NCBI RefSeq assembly: GCF_002706425.1
Contig: NZ_CP017713.1
Span: 62,001 to 126,000, forward strand
From: Loigolactobacillus coryniformis subsp. coryniformis KCTC 3167 = DSM 20001
Lineage (GTDB): Bacteria > Bacillota > Bacilli > Lactobacillales > Lactobacillaceae
Reading direction: 5' to 3'
Length of the DNA stretch: 64,000 nucleotides
The position numbers were made by a program, and so were the translations under genes. Positions 51,785 to 60,845 of this stretch are shown piece by piece (position 1 is the stretch's first letter; every line of letters begins with the position of its first letter). The notes under the pieces were generated by a model, which saw only the letters and a list, made by a program, of their open reading frames with translations, did no database searches and was not told the origin of the DNA.

Positions 51785-52674
51785 ACAAACCACATCGGCT
51801 GGCTTACCACGCTATCAAGGTAGTCAGCCAAGGTAATCATGGTGCCGTAACGAAACTTTTAACCGTTATCGGCGTCAGCCGACAAGCTTATCATAAAGGG
51901 CTTAGACGACAGGAAACAACATGGGAAAAGCACAATAAACAACTCAAAACACGCACCCAATATTGGTTTGATTTTCACCACCAAGGTATCGGTGCTGGAA
52001 ATCTTCTGACTAACTTACAAGCGGATAAACTAATTGATTTTCCGGTAACTTTGAAGCAAGTTCGCCGGGTCATGCGTGAACTTGATATTCGCTGTCAAGT
52101 ACGGCCAAAGAAGCATAAACGGGCCAAACAAACTGAACAATATTTACTCGACAATGTTTTAAAGCAAAACTTTCAAGTGACAGCGCCCAATAAAGTTTGG
52201 TTATCTGATTCAACTGAACTAACTTATGGGCTTAATGGTGAGTACAAAGTCCGCTTAAGTGGTGTCTTGGATTTATATGGTCGCCGACTCTTGGCATACA
52301 ATCTCAGCGCCACAGAAACGAGTGCCGCTGAGATCCAGGTTTTTCAGCGTGCCTTTACTGCAGTTGGTAAGGTCCCATCACTTATTCACACCGATCGTGG
52401 TTCGGCGTATACCTCAAGAGCGTTCAATCATTTCATCAATCAATTTGAGATCACCCGCAGTATGTCGCGTCCAGGAACACCATATGATAACGCCCCGATG
52501 GAGCGCTGGTGGAATGAATTTAAACTTCGCTGGATGGCGCGTCATCCGCGAGCAAAGACCTATCAAGAATTAATAACGCTCGTTGAATCAGGAATCGAAT
52601 ATTTTAATCATGACAATCGCTCAGCACAAAGAAATGGCCTCACCCCGGATGAATACTGGAATGAAGCCATCTAA
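51781..52674 (+). CDS. IS3-family transposase orfB
   Basis: 297 residues of the rve integrase type: HTH_21 region (HHQGIGAGNLLTNL), first Asp in KVWLSDSTELTYG, second in LIHTDRGSAYTS and Glu after PMERWWNEFKLRW. IS150-group features. Intact. Confidence 0.92.
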   Translation: MNKPHRLAYHAIKVVSQGNHGAVTKLLTVIGVSRQAYHKGLRRQETTWEKHNKQLKTRTQYWFDFHHQGIGAGNLLTNLQADKLIDFPVTLKQVRRVMRELDIRCQVRPKKHKRAKQTEQYLLDNVLKQNFQVTAPNKVWLSDSTELTYGLNGEYKVRLSGVLDLYGRRLLAYNLSATETSAAEIQVFQRAFTAVGKVPSLIHTDRGSAYTSRAFNHFINQFEITRSMSRPGTPYDNAPMERWWNEFKLRWMARHPRAKTYQELITLVESGIEYFNHDNRSAQRNGLTPDEYWNEAI

Positions 52675-52759
52675 GTGACCAAAAACTTTATATTATTTCA
52701 TTTGTCAACTTGACAGGGCCTAGTGCAGGTCTTTCTCCTCTTTATGATCATCATGTTAA

Positions 52760-53447
52760 TTACTTATCTGGTTGCTCAGTTAATTTCGCCAATTTTTGAT
52801 GCAGCCTAATGTCATATTGCCTGGTAATTGGCATTAACACCGCGACCACCCCGCAAATGGCAGCACCGATTCCTGCAATCACAAATAGGCGTTCAATGCC
52901 AATCACATCAGCTAGGGGACCGGCAAAAATTAAGCCAATTGGTCCAGCTAGATTCAACAAAGAATTCAAAACGCCTAGAATCCGCCCTAACTCTTCTGCT
53001 GGATAACTTTGTTGAATCATTGCCATTAAAAGCGTTGTAAAAAATGGGGTCGCAATTCCTTCAATGATGTTTAAAGCTGCGAACCATAAAAATCCGGTTT
53101 GGTTACCTGGCAAAATGCCGCTAATACCGGTTGGAATGCCAACCAGGAAAAACGCGATGATTACGGGCTTCATCCGGTCCTGCCACTTACCAAAGAGGCC
53201 AATGATAGTGCCGCCGATTAGCATGCCAGTTGAATAAATGGCTTCAATTAAGCCAGCCTGACTAACGGTTCCCTGAAAGTATTTCATGGTCATGAGTGGA
53301 TACATGCTGGCAGCAGGCATGTAGGTTAGTGTGAAGACGGCGCCGATCAACGTAATGTACCACAAGCCCTTGTTGTTCGTAAGTTGTTTGATCCCCAAGC
53401 GGGTGTTGTGGAGCACATGCATTGGCTGATCAATTTTTTCATTGTTA
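52760..53447 (-). pseudogene. MFS transporter, C-terminal half only
   Basis: About 229 codons encode the last six spans of an MFS efflux protein (LWYITLIGAVFTLTYMPAASMYPLMTM, IIEGIATPFFTTLLMAMIQQSYPAEELGRILGVLNSLLNLAGPIG), similar to the macrolide-efflux-like group. The frame continues upstream through NNEKIDQP into the edge of IS5 type B copy B at 53448, where the N-terminal half is lost. The ATG at 53422 inside the fragment is not a natural start. Confidence 0.82.
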
Positions 53448-53455
53448 GAACCTGT

Positions 53456-53926
53456 CTAGTATCCTTTAAGAACTATCTTCAGGAAGGCCAATACAACCAT
53501 TTGAAGACTGCTGTTAAGGGCACGTTCACAGTTTTTCCAAAGTCGCCGACATTTGTCTAGCCAACTCCATGAACGTTCAACGATCCATCGTTGCGGTAAC
53601 ACCGTGAACATATGCAACTCGTTGCGTTTAGCTACCGTCGTCTTAGCATTCAAAATGAGCTTCACCTGATCCGCAAAGTCATTGCCAGTGTAGCCACCAT
53701 CAACCATGACATGCTGAACCAGCTCTAAATTTTGGCTAGCCAAACTAAACATAGCCAATGCACCTGAACGATCTGATACATTAGCTCGTGTCACCAGAAT
53801 GGCTTGTGGTAAACCATTAATATCAACCGCTATATGACGCTTAATCCCTGAAATCTTTTTGCCGCCATCGTAGCCACTATTTTTCGTTAAATCAGTGGTT
53901 TTAACACTTTGAGCATCAACCATCAC
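53456..53926 (-). CDS. IS5-family transposase orfB (type B, copy B)
   Basis: 156 residues, nearly identical to the other copies (starts [12 protein letters not shown], carries IKRHIAVDI and ends LKGY). Catalytic residues are intact. Confidence 0.9.
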   Translation of the reverse strand: MMVDAQSVKTTDLTKNSGYDGGKKISGIKRHIAVDINGLPQAILVTRANVSDRSGALAMFSLASQNLELVQHVMVDGGYTGNDFADQVKLILNAKTTVAKRNELHMFTVLPQRWIVERSWSWLDKCRRLWKNCERALNSSLQMVVLAFLKIVLKGY

Positions 53927-54243
53927 AAACGACGTTCGGGCCGATCGGCCCTGTGCAAAACGATAGGAAGCGACAGTTTTTTTAAAAGCCTTTCTAATAG
54001 CGAATCAGCTGTCGGGTCTGGTTTATCTCGCCACATATCGTAATAGCGGTAGACGGTATGCCATTCCGGGAAATCGTGCGGTAATTCACGCCATTGACAC
54101 CCTGTAGTAAGCGAGTAAAGGATGGCATTGAATACGTCATAAAGATCATAACGACGCGGTCTTGTATGCTTGCGGAAGTTTTCTAAATCAGGTTGTATTA
54201 ACGCAAATTGCGCTCGAGAAATATTGCTTGGATAATCTGGCAT
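53923..54243 (-). CDS. IS5-family transposase orfA (type B, copy B)
   Basis: 106 residues, identical to copy A orfA. Confidence 0.9.
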   Translation of the reverse strand: MPDYPSNISRAQFALIQPDLENFRKHTRPRRYDLYDVFNAILYSLTTGCQWRELPHDFPEWHTVYRYYDMWRDKPDPTADSLLERLLKKLSLPIVLHRADRPERRL

Positions 54244-54345
54244 GACAAACTCCTCAGTCGGTTTTCCACAATTCTACCAGATTCAGCAGATACTAGACAG
54301 GTTCTAAAACATTGCTAACGCTTATATCAGTGCTGCTATTTAATT

Positions 54346-54382
54346 AAAATGCGACATCCCAACAACGGGGTGGCGCATTTTT
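54346..54382. terminator. Terminator-like hairpin before the ABC exporter operon
   Basis: AAAATGCG...CGCATTTTT with inner CATCCC/GGGGTG pairing. Probably ends a gene lost to the left. Confidence 0.65.
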
Positions 54383-54419
54383 GTTTACAATGCGGTGACA
54401 AATGGGCCGGAAACAAAAT

Positions 54420-54439
54420 AAGTGAGTGATAACTCATTT
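54420..54439 (+). promoter_or_regulatory. TetR-type operator O1
   Basis: AAGTGAGT-GATA-ACTCATTT, an inverted repeat with a 4-base spacer, just upstream of the -35 box. Confidence 0.65.
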
Positions 54440-54444
54440 TAATG

Positions 54445-54473
54445 TTGATAAACCGAGATGTACTGATTATACT
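54445..54473 (+). promoter_or_regulatory. Promoter of the ABC exporter-TetR operon
   Basis: TTGATA (54445-54450), 17-bp spacing, TATACT (54468-54473). Bracketed by operators O1 and O2. Confidence 0.7.
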
Positions 54474-54487
54474 AAAGCCATTAAGTG

Positions 54488-54505
54488 AGTGAGTATACAC
54501 TCACT
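54488..54505 (+). promoter_or_regulatory. TetR-type operator O2
   Basis: AGTGAGT-ATAC-ACTCACT, the same architecture as O1, just after the expected transcription start near 54480. Confidence 0.7.
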
Positions 54506-54526
54506 TTGAGAAAGAGGGTTCTTAAA

Positions 54527-55270
54527 ATGGCAACGGATTATGTCATCGCCAAGCAGGTCAGCAAGCACTTTGGTCATCAGCAAGTGCTCAATCAGATTGA
54601 TTTGACACTGCCGGCTGGAATGATTTATGGCTTGATTGGGCCATCAGGAGCTGGGAAGACCACCTTGATCAAGAGTATTTTAGGGATGGAAGCTGTGGAT
54701 AGTGGCACTGTTAAAGTCATGGATACGGTGATGCCCAATAGGGCGGTAATGGCACAAGTAGGGTATATGGCCCAAAGTGACGCTTTGTATGAGACACTAA
54801 CGGCCCGTGAAAACCTGACCTTGTTTGGGCAATTGATGAGCGTTCCAAAAATAAAGTTAGCACAGATGATTGATTATGCAGCCGGATTAGTTGATTTAAC
54901 GTCCCAATTAGACAAGCGGGTCAGTGGCTATTCGGGTGGGATGAAACGGCGCTTGTCGTTGGCAATTGCCCTGATTCAGGATCCCCAATTATTGATTTTA
55001 GATGAACCGACCGTTGGGATTGATCCAGAATTACGGCAACAAATTTGGACCGAACTAAATAAGCTCAAGGATACCGGTAAGTCGATGCTCGTGACAACGC
55101 ATGTCATGGACGAAGCAGAACGGTGTGATTATCTCATGTTGATTCGGCACGGGATTGCGCTTGCTGAGGGGACACCCGCGGCACTGAAACAACAGTATGC
55201 AGTAGATACGATCGAACAGGTCTTTTTGAAAGCGGGGCGGATGCAAGATGCGAACGATGGCAATCGTTAG
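54527..55270 (+). CDS. ABC exporter ATP-binding protein
   Basis: 247 residues with Walker A GPSGAGKTT, Q-loop YMAQSDALYETLTARENL, signature YSGGMKRRLSLAIAL, Walker B LLILDEPTVGIDP and switch His TTHVMDEA. This is the ABC-2/DrrA-like group of drug and lipid exporters. The ATG at 54527 follows AGAGGG; the GTG at 54485 would lie within operator O2. The end overlaps the permease gene by 23 bp. Confidence 0.9.
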   Translation: MATDYVIAKQVSKHFGHQQVLNQIDLTLPAGMIYGLIGPSGAGKTTLIKSILGMEAVDSGTVKVMDTVMPNRAVMAQVGYMAQSDALYETLTARENLTLFGQLMSVPKIKLAQMIDYAAGLVDLTSQLDKRVSGYSGGMKRRLSLAIALIQDPQLLILDEPTVGIDPELRQQIWTELNKLKDTGKSMLVTTHVMDEAERCDYLMLIRHGIALAEGTPAALKQQYAVDTIEQVFLKAGRMQDANDGNR

Positions 55271-56465
55271 ACGAGTTTTTAAGCAAATGTTACGTGATAA
55301 GCGTACCTTGGCGCTGATGTTTTTGGCACCACTCTTAATTATGGCGTTGATGTATTTTTTGTTTCAAAATAACACGACTCAAGTGGCGACTTTAGGTGTT
55401 CACAATGTTGATCATCAGGTGGTCAAAGCCATTAATACGAAGCATGTCGATATTCACCATTACAGCAGTAACCAGGCAAAAGCGATGATTAAGCAGCATG
55501 ATTTGGATGGATATTTGACGCAAAAAGATGGCAACTTAACGATCACGTATTCTAATAGTAATCCGACCAATACGTCATTGATCAAAGCTTCTTTGCAAAG
55601 CGGACTGGTCAAATTAAAAATTCAGACGTTGGTCACGGCTACTAAAGCACAAAAAAAGGTGTTGCAAACGCAAAAACAGGCAACGGTTAGCAAGCTAAAG
55701 ACGGCCTTGGCCCAAGCACAGGCAAGTGGGAATACGGCTGCTGCGGCTAAAATTCAAAAGCAATTGAGGCAGGCTACAGCGAGTGCTACGGCGCCAACAA
55801 ATAGTCAATCACAAACGACAACCTATACCACTAGCAGTCATTATATTTATGGTAGTAGTGATTCAACGTTCTTTGAAAACTTTTTGCCAGCCTTTCTCGG
55901 TTTCTTTGTCTTCTTCTTTGTGTTCTTGATTTCTGGCGTTTCACTTTTGAATGAACGCACTACTGGAACCCTAAGCCGGCTACTTGCAACCCCAATTCGA
56001 CGGAGTGAAATTATTATGGGCTATCTAATTGGTTATGGGGGCTTTGCCATCATTCAGACTGTCCTGACCGTTGTTTTTACAATTACGGTCTTCAAGATTC
56101 ACTTAGTTGGTAGTATTTGGCTGGTCTTTCTGACTAACTTATTATTAGCGTTAGTGGCTTTGACCTTGGGTATCTTTATTTCCACCTTTGCTAACTCAGA
56201 ATTTCAAATGATTCAGTTTATTCCACTGATTGTTGTACCACAAATCTTTTTTGCTGGGTTGGTTCCAGTCGATGGCATGGCCAGTTGGTTGCAAGCAATT
56301 GCCCACATCATGCCGTTATACTATGGTGCTAATGCGTTGACGGCTGTTGTGACAAAGGGTGCTGGGCTTGGCGATATTGGTGTCAATTTGTTAATATTAG
56401 TAGGGTTTATGGTCGTACTAACAATGTTGAATATTGTTGGAATGAAACGTTATCGGAAGGTGTGA
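55248..56465 (+). CDS. ABC-2 type exporter permease
   Basis: 405 residues: one N-terminal span (LALMFLAPLLIMALMYFLF), a large extracellular region of about 190 residues with a coiled Ala/Gln/Lys stretch (TKAQKKVLQTQKQATVSKLK, then AQAQASGNTAAAAKIQKQL) and five C-terminal spans with FVFLISGVSLLNERTTGTLSRLLATPIRRSEIIMG. This YhgE/ABC-2 layout is common in multidrug or surface-lipid exporters. An ATG at 55257 is the alternative start. Confidence 0.88.
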   Translation: MRTMAIVRRVFKQMLRDKRTLALMFLAPLLIMALMYFLFQNNTTQVATLGVHNVDHQVVKAINTKHVDIHHYSSNQAKAMIKQHDLDGYLTQKDGNLTITYSNSNPTNTSLIKASLQSGLVKLKIQTLVTATKAQKKVLQTQKQATVSKLKTALAQAQASGNTAAAAKIQKQLRQATASATAPTNSQSQTTTYTTSSHYIYGSSDSTFFENFLPAFLGFFVFFFVFLISGVSLLNERTTGTLSRLLATPIRRSEIIMGYLIGYGGFAIIQTVLTVVFTITVFKIHLVGSIWLVFLTNLLLALVALTLGIFISTFANSEFQMIQFIPLIVVPQIFFAGLVPVDGMASWLQAIAHIMPLYYGANALTAVVTKGAGLGDIGVNLLILVGFMVVLTMLNIVGMKRYRKV

Positions 56466-56469
56466 GGAT

Positions 56470-57141
56470 ATGGAACGACCACGGATACGGGATTATTTTC
56501 AACAGGATCTGAGTCAGAATGAAACGATTACACCTAAGCAACGGGCCATCCTCCAGGCAAGTCTCGATTTGTTTGCTGAAAAGGGTTTTGACCAGACCAG
56601 TACTAGTGATATTGCACAACGGGCCGGCGTTGCGGAGGGGACGGTCTATCGGCGGTATAAGACTAAGGCTGCCTTACGGGATGCCATCTTAGCACCAATT
56701 GCCGCGCACATTGTGCCAATTTTAGCGAGTGATTTTTCAGAGGATGAATTACGGCAGCGTTATCCCAGTCTACAGGCATTCGTCACAGCAATTTTTACGG
56801 ACCGAGTTGCATTTGCTAAAGCTAACGTGAAAGAGTTAAAGGTCATTTTTGAAATGGCAGCTTTTGACACCGAACGACGCGAACAGATTCTTAGCCAGAT
56901 TGCGCCTAAGATGGTCAAGCAGATGGGAAGTGTCATAAATCAACTAAAAGCAGATCATTTGATTGTGGATTGGCCGAATGATTTGATACTGCAAAGTTTG
57001 TTATCGCAGCTATTCGGTTACCTAGCGCGGTTAATGCTGGAATTGCCGGGAACTGAAATTGAGCGCGAACAAGCGTATTTGATTACGGTGATGACCAAAA
57101 TATTGACCCCGGGTGAACATGATCAAATTACTGGTCAGTGA
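56470..57141 (+). CDS. TetR/AcrR-family repressor of the ABC exporter
   Basis: 223 residues: an unusual N-terminal leader (MERPRIRDYFQQDLSQNE), a TetR HTH at about residues 23-70 (RAILQASLDLFAEKGFDQTSTSDIAQRAGVAEGTVYRRYKTKAAL) and a helical ligand domain. It is the last gene of the operon, 4 bp after the permease, and the two AGTGAGT-N4-ACTCA sites at the promoter are its likely targets, giving substrate-induced export. Confidence 0.9.
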   Translation: MERPRIRDYFQQDLSQNETITPKQRAILQASLDLFAEKGFDQTSTSDIAQRAGVAEGTVYRRYKTKAALRDAILAPIAAHIVPILASDFSEDELRQRYPSLQAFVTAIFTDRVAFAKANVKELKVIFEMAAFDTERREQILSQIAPKMVKQMGSVINQLKADHLIVDWPNDLILQSLLSQLFGYLARLMLELPGTEIEREQAYLITVMTKILTPGEHDQITGQ

Positions 57142-57165
57142 GCTAACTGTTACTTGATATAAACT

Positions 57166-57219
57166 AAAGCCACTTCTGTACTTAGCGGTCATTTGAACGC
57201 TAAGTACAGAAGTGGCTTT
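57166..57219. terminator. Perfect 22-bp inverted repeat, terminator of the TetR operon
   Basis: AAAGCCACTTCTGTACTTAG plus CG pairs exactly with its complement at 57198-57219 over a 10-base loop. It serves the operon and possibly the convergent pncB fragment. Confidence 0.75.
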
Positions 57220-57244
57220 GGTCGTTGCTACGCGTGTTCGTTTG

Positions 57245-57983
57245 TTAATCTGCTAGTATCGTCATTTTATTCAACAAACTAGTTTGTAACTGGCTGAGTG
57301 TGGTCGTCATGTAGACCGGGTAAAGATCTGGGTTGACGAGCCGCTGGGTTGTTCGTGGGAGCTCGGCAAGTTTAGCCTGGGTCGTTGCCTGAATGGTTGT
57401 AACCGGAATTGACGTGGTGTTGGACAAATCTACCGGCGCGAGTAAGGGCCGGACTTCAAAATGGGTGAGTCGCTGTTGACGGTCGACACTGAGTGGGTCA
57501 CTGTTGACGACGGTTAGGCTGGTCGCATCAACGATCGTCTCGGTAGCTAGTGCAATCAAATCAGCAAAGGCCCGCTGAGTTCCTGGTTCGTACAGACGAT
57601 AGACTTGCTTATCACCAGGAATCGTTAGTTTTTCGCGACTGGCACTGACCTTGATCTTGGGGGTGCTCTGACCATTGCTCTCAGTTGCCGCAAGCTTGTA
57701 GACGCCACTTAGAACCGGTGCGGACGCGCTAGTGATGAGCTTTTCACCGATACCAAAATTATCGATCGGTGCGCCTTCGTGCAACAGCGAGGTAATGATG
57801 TGTTCATCCAATGCGTTAGAAATAGTGATTTTGGCGTTGGGAAAGCCAGCCGCGTCCAATTGTGTCCGGGCAGCTTGTGATAAAGTCGTGACGTCCCCCG
57901 AATCGATTCGAATACCGACGGGTTCATGCCCAGCTGCTCGTAGCTCCTTAAAGACCGTCACCGCGTTAGGGATCCCAGAGTTA
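57245..57983 (-). pseudogene. pncB: Nicotinate phosphoribosyltransferase (PncB), C-terminal half
   Basis: About 245 codons encode the C-terminal half of PncB: SGIPNAVTVFKELRAAG, GIRIDSGDVTTLSQAARTQLDAAGF, ISNALDEHIITSLLHEGAPIDNFGIGEKL and VYKLAATE. The intact enzyme of about 480 residues salvages nicotinate for NAD. The frame runs open into IS5 type B copy C at 57984, where the N-terminal half is lost. The fragment should be inactive. Confidence 0.88.
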
Positions 57984-58044
57984 GAACCTGTCTAGTATCT
58001 GCTGAATCTGGTAGAATTGTGGAAAACCGACTGAGGAGTTTGTC

Positions 58045-58365
58045 ATGCCAGATTATCCAAGCAATATTTCTCGCGCGCAATTTGCGTTAATACAACCTGA
58101 TTTAGAAAACTTCCGCAAGCATACAAGACCGCGTCGTTATGATCTTTATGACGTATTCAATGCCATCCTTTACTCGCTTACTACAGGGTGTCAATGGCGT
58201 GAATTACCGCACGATTTCCCGGAATGGCACACTGTCTACCGCTATTACGATATGTGGCGAGATAAACCAGACCCGACAGCTGATTCGCTATTAGAAAGGC
58301 TTTTAAAAAAACTGTCGCTTCCTATCGTTTTGCACAGGGCCGATCGGCCCGAACGTCGTTTGTGA
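58045..58365 (+). CDS. IS5-family transposase orfA (type B, copy C)
   Basis: 106 residues, identical to copies A and B. The A7 slippery run is at 58305-58311. Confidence 0.9.
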   Translation: MPDYPSNISRAQFALIQPDLENFRKHTRPRRYDLYDVFNAILYSLTTGCQWRELPHDFPEWHTVYRYYDMWRDKPDPTADSLLERLLKKLSLPIVLHRADRPERRL

Positions 58366-58832
58366 TGGTTGATGCTCAAAGTGTTAAAACCACTGATTTA
58401 ACGAAAAATAGTGGCTACGATGGCGGCAAAAAGATTTCAGGGATTAAGCGTCATATGGCGGTTGATATTAACGGGTTACCACAAGCCATTCTCGTGACAC
58501 GAGCTAATGTATCAGATCGTTCAGGTGCATTGGCTATGTTTAGTTTGGCTAGCCAAAATTTAGAGCTGGTTCAGCATGTCATGGTTGATGGTGGCTACAC
58601 TGGCAATGACTTTGCGGATCAGGTGAAGCTCATTTTGAATGCTAAGACGACGGTAGCTAAACGCAACGAGTTGCATATGTTCACGGTGTTACCGCAACGA
58701 TGGATCGTTGAACGTTCATGGAGTTGGCTAGACAAATGTCGGCGACTTTGGAAAAACTGTGAACGTGCCCTTAACAGCAGTCTTCAAATGGTTGTATTGG
58801 CCTTCCTGAAGATAGTTCTTAAAAGATACTAG
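58362..58832 (+). CDS. IS5-family transposase orfB (type B, copy C)
   Basis: 156 residues with [12 protein letters not shown] like copy B and IKRHMAVDI like copy A. Catalytic residues intact. Confidence 0.9.
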   Translation: MMVDAQSVKTTDLTKNSGYDGGKKISGIKRHMAVDINGLPQAILVTRANVSDRSGALAMFSLASQNLELVQHVMVDGGYTGNDFADQVKLILNAKTTVAKRNELHMFTVLPQRWIVERSWSWLDKCRRLWKNCERALNSSLQMVVLAFLKIVLKRY

Positions 58833-58840
58833 ACAGGTTC

Positions 58841-59076
58841 TCAGAACTGCTCATTGCTGCACTTGTCTGTTTCTTGTCAGACTCAATTGTGTCTTGGCTA
58901 ATTGCCGCTTGTCCGCTCGCATCGTTCTGGTGTGAGGATGGATCGGATTTTGGCGCCGCACGGTCATGTTCGGTGATGTTTGTCTCACCGTTGTCGGCTA
59001 CAGGGACAACGGCGCTGCCGACCTGGGTCAGCATCAACATCGCCAACATGACGATATGGATCAACTTCTTAGGCAT
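58841..59076 (-). pseudogene. Secreted protein, N-terminal fragment only
   Basis: From the ATG at 59076 the frame encodes a signal peptide (MPKKLIHIVMLAMLMLTQVGSAV) followed by a Ser/Asp/Gln-rich low-complexity stretch (ITEHDRAAPKSDPSSHQNDASGQ), and runs into IS5 copy C at 58840. Such a start is typical of large wall-anchored surface proteins, but the body is missing, so the class cannot be told. A GGAGG lies about 8 nt before the ATG. Confidence 0.7.
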
Positions 59077-59234
59077 CTGTGCGCCTCCTTCCATTGTTTC
59101 CGGCGTCTCTCTTCTTCCAACACCAGCTTAACAAGTTGACCCCGCGCAAAGGAATGATAATGTTCGTTATTTAACAAGATATTTTTAACAGTGCATACTT
59201 ATTGACATTATAGGTATTAATCTGTACATATAAT

Positions 59235-60718
59235 CAGCACTTTACAGCTTTTTAAAAAAATTTGGATATAAAAAGGCACGAATGCCTATTCTTTGCTAAA
59301 ATGAGTTCGACAAAAAACCATTTAGAAAGAAGGATTCGTGTTGAACTCATTTTATCAAAAATCATCACTTTTAACCACCCTCCACGCCTATTTTTCTGAT
59401 TTAAAAGCGGCTGGCTTGTCTAAGCCAATGGGCCTTAACTATTTTTGGTTGTGTCTAGCGTTGTTAGTGATCGGTGACCGCCACTCGATCCGCCACTTAT
59501 TTGAACAATTTCTGGGCCGGGTGACGAAGCATTCTTTGAACACGTTTTATCGGGCTTTGGCAGTGATCGGTAACCACTTGCCACAGTTAGAAGTGCGCAA
59601 CTTGACGTATTTACTGACCTTGATTCCCACTACTTGTCAGGACTTGCCCTTATTATTGGTTCTGGATGACACGGTCCAACCCAAGTTCGGCCACAAATTT
59701 ACCGGCGTCAAATATCTATTCGATCACGCCGCACATACGGGTAAGCGGCTCGTCAATGCCCATGATTTCGTTACTTTAGGTCTGATGATCCCAACACAGC
59801 GGGACCAAGATGACCAGCTAGTTTATACGTTCTTGCCGTTAGCCACGCACCTTTATCAGGCGGAACAGGCGACCAAATACCAGCAAGCGGCGCAAATGAT
59901 CAAGACGACTTTGAAATCGATCGCCAGCGACCAACAAGTGTTCCTACTGTGTGACAGTTGGTATCCCAAAGCTGAGATCAACCAACTGGTCATGACGCAA
60001 CCTAATCTAGCTATGATCGCCAATGTGCGTAAAGATACCGCCATGTTTGGCTTACCCAAACGCACCGGTAAGCGCGGCCGGCCGCGGAAATATGGTGACC
60101 AGATCCATTTGGGAAATATTGCATTAAATCTTTGTTCGGCCGGAGATCAGATCGGTATAGTGCGGTGTCTGACACGCTTGATGCCCCAGCCAGTTTACAT
60201 GATCCGCGTACAACGCAAGACGACTTGTCGTCTGTTCATGGCGACGAGCGCGCCCGAAGAATTAGCGGCGGTCACAACCGAAACCCTAGCCGTTGATCCG
60301 ACCCAGCTCACCTATCGGACGCCGGAGACCAGCGCCCCTGCGCCAGCGCTACGAGCGTTGGCCTACTATCAAAAACGTTGGGCGATCGAGACCTATTTTT
60401 ATGAAATGAAAACATTCTGGCACTTCGGTGATTACGCCGTGCGTTCAGTAGCCAAGATTGAAGCCGATCATCATTTATTGAATACGGCGTATACCTTGAT
60501 GATCGTATTGCCATTGACCCAACCTAGTTTAGCTTTTTTGGTAACCAAAAGTTTGCGTGAACGCAAACTCTGGTTAAGTCGGCAAATTCAAGCGGCGCTG
60601 TTTTTGGCTAGTTTAGCGCGGCAAGTGCAAAGGCGGTTAAAAACAACACCGGCCAAAGTGGTGATTCAGTGGTTGGCTTCTTGTTGGTCGGGGGTCAGTG
60701 AAAAGCTGTAAAGTGCTG
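59235..60718 (+). mobile_element. IS4/IS701-like insertion sequence with 8-bp target duplication
   Basis: Perfect 18-bp terminal repeats CAGCACTTTACAGCTTTT at both ends and identical CATATAAT on each side (59227-59234 and 60719-60726). Length 1484 bp. Confidence 0.9.
59338..60711 (+). CDS. IS4/IS701-like DDE transposase
   Basis: About 457 residues. First Asp in LLLVLDDTVQPKFGHKFTGV, second in VFLLCDSWYPKAEI, Glu in YYQKRWAIETYFYEMKTFW, the YxxRWxIE block of the IS4 superfamily. A GTG at 59338 or TTG at 59341 starts it after AGAAAGAAGGA. Intact. Confidence 0.88.
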   Translation: MLNSFYQKSSLLTTLHAYFSDLKAAGLSKPMGLNYFWLCLALLVIGDRHSIRHLFEQFLGRVTKHSLNTFYRALAVIGNHLPQLEVRNLTYLLTLIPTTCQDLPLLLVLDDTVQPKFGHKFTGVKYLFDHAAHTGKRLVNAHDFVTLGLMIPTQRDQDDQLVYTFLPLATHLYQAEQATKYQQAAQMIKTTLKSIASDQQVFLLCDSWYPKAEINQLVMTQPNLAMIANVRKDTAMFGLPKRTGKRGRPRKYGDQIHLGNIALNLCSAGDQIGIVRCLTRLMPQPVYMIRVQRKTTCRLFMATSAPEELAAVTTETLAVDPTQLTYRTPETSAPAPALRALAYYQKRWAIETYFYEMKTFWHFGDYAVRSVAKIEADHHLLNTAYTLMIVLPLTQPSLAFLVTKSLRERKLWLSRQIQAALFLASLARQVQRRLKTTPAKVVIQWLASCWSGVSEKL

Positions 60719-60845
60719 CATATAATGTAAAAAGCTCTATTTATAGGTAAATAAGGTCTTCAAACCCAAAAGTAGCCTTGAAACAGCCGGCGTATTGCCA
60801 GTAAGTTCCAAGACTACTTATAGGTTATTTATTAAACTAATTAGT

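Larger units (their letters stand above)
51008..52743 (+). mobile_element. IS3-family insertion sequence
   Basis: Terminal repeats share AAAGAGGAGAAAGA at the left and its complement at the right (52730-52743). Two overlapping frames encode the transposase. A perfect 10-bp inverted repeat GTCAGATGAA / TTCATCTGAC (51059-51088) with TATAAT in its loop precedes orfA and may control it. The element lies just after copB. Confidence 0.9.
53448..54304 (-). mobile_element. IS5-family insertion sequence type B, copy B (857 bp)
   Basis: Same ends as copy A and same orientation. Flanking triplets are TTA on the left and TAA on the right, so no matching duplication. The left flank is a truncated MFS gene; its missing half is not at the right flank. 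This points to recombination after insertion. Confidence 0.92.
57984..58840 (+). mobile_element. IS5-family insertion sequence type B, copy C (857 bp)
   Basis: Inverted relative to copies A and B. Flanking triplets TTA (57981-57983) and TCA (58841-58843) differ. Left flank is the truncated pncB; right flank is a truncated secreted-protein gene. The unrelated broken genes show that sequence was lost or exchanged at this copy. Confidence 0.92.

Noticed and set aside
58819-59094. 91-codon frame at the right edge of IS5 copy C as a complete small secreted protein
   Set aside because: Its last codons and stop come from the IS end, so it is a truncated gene start.
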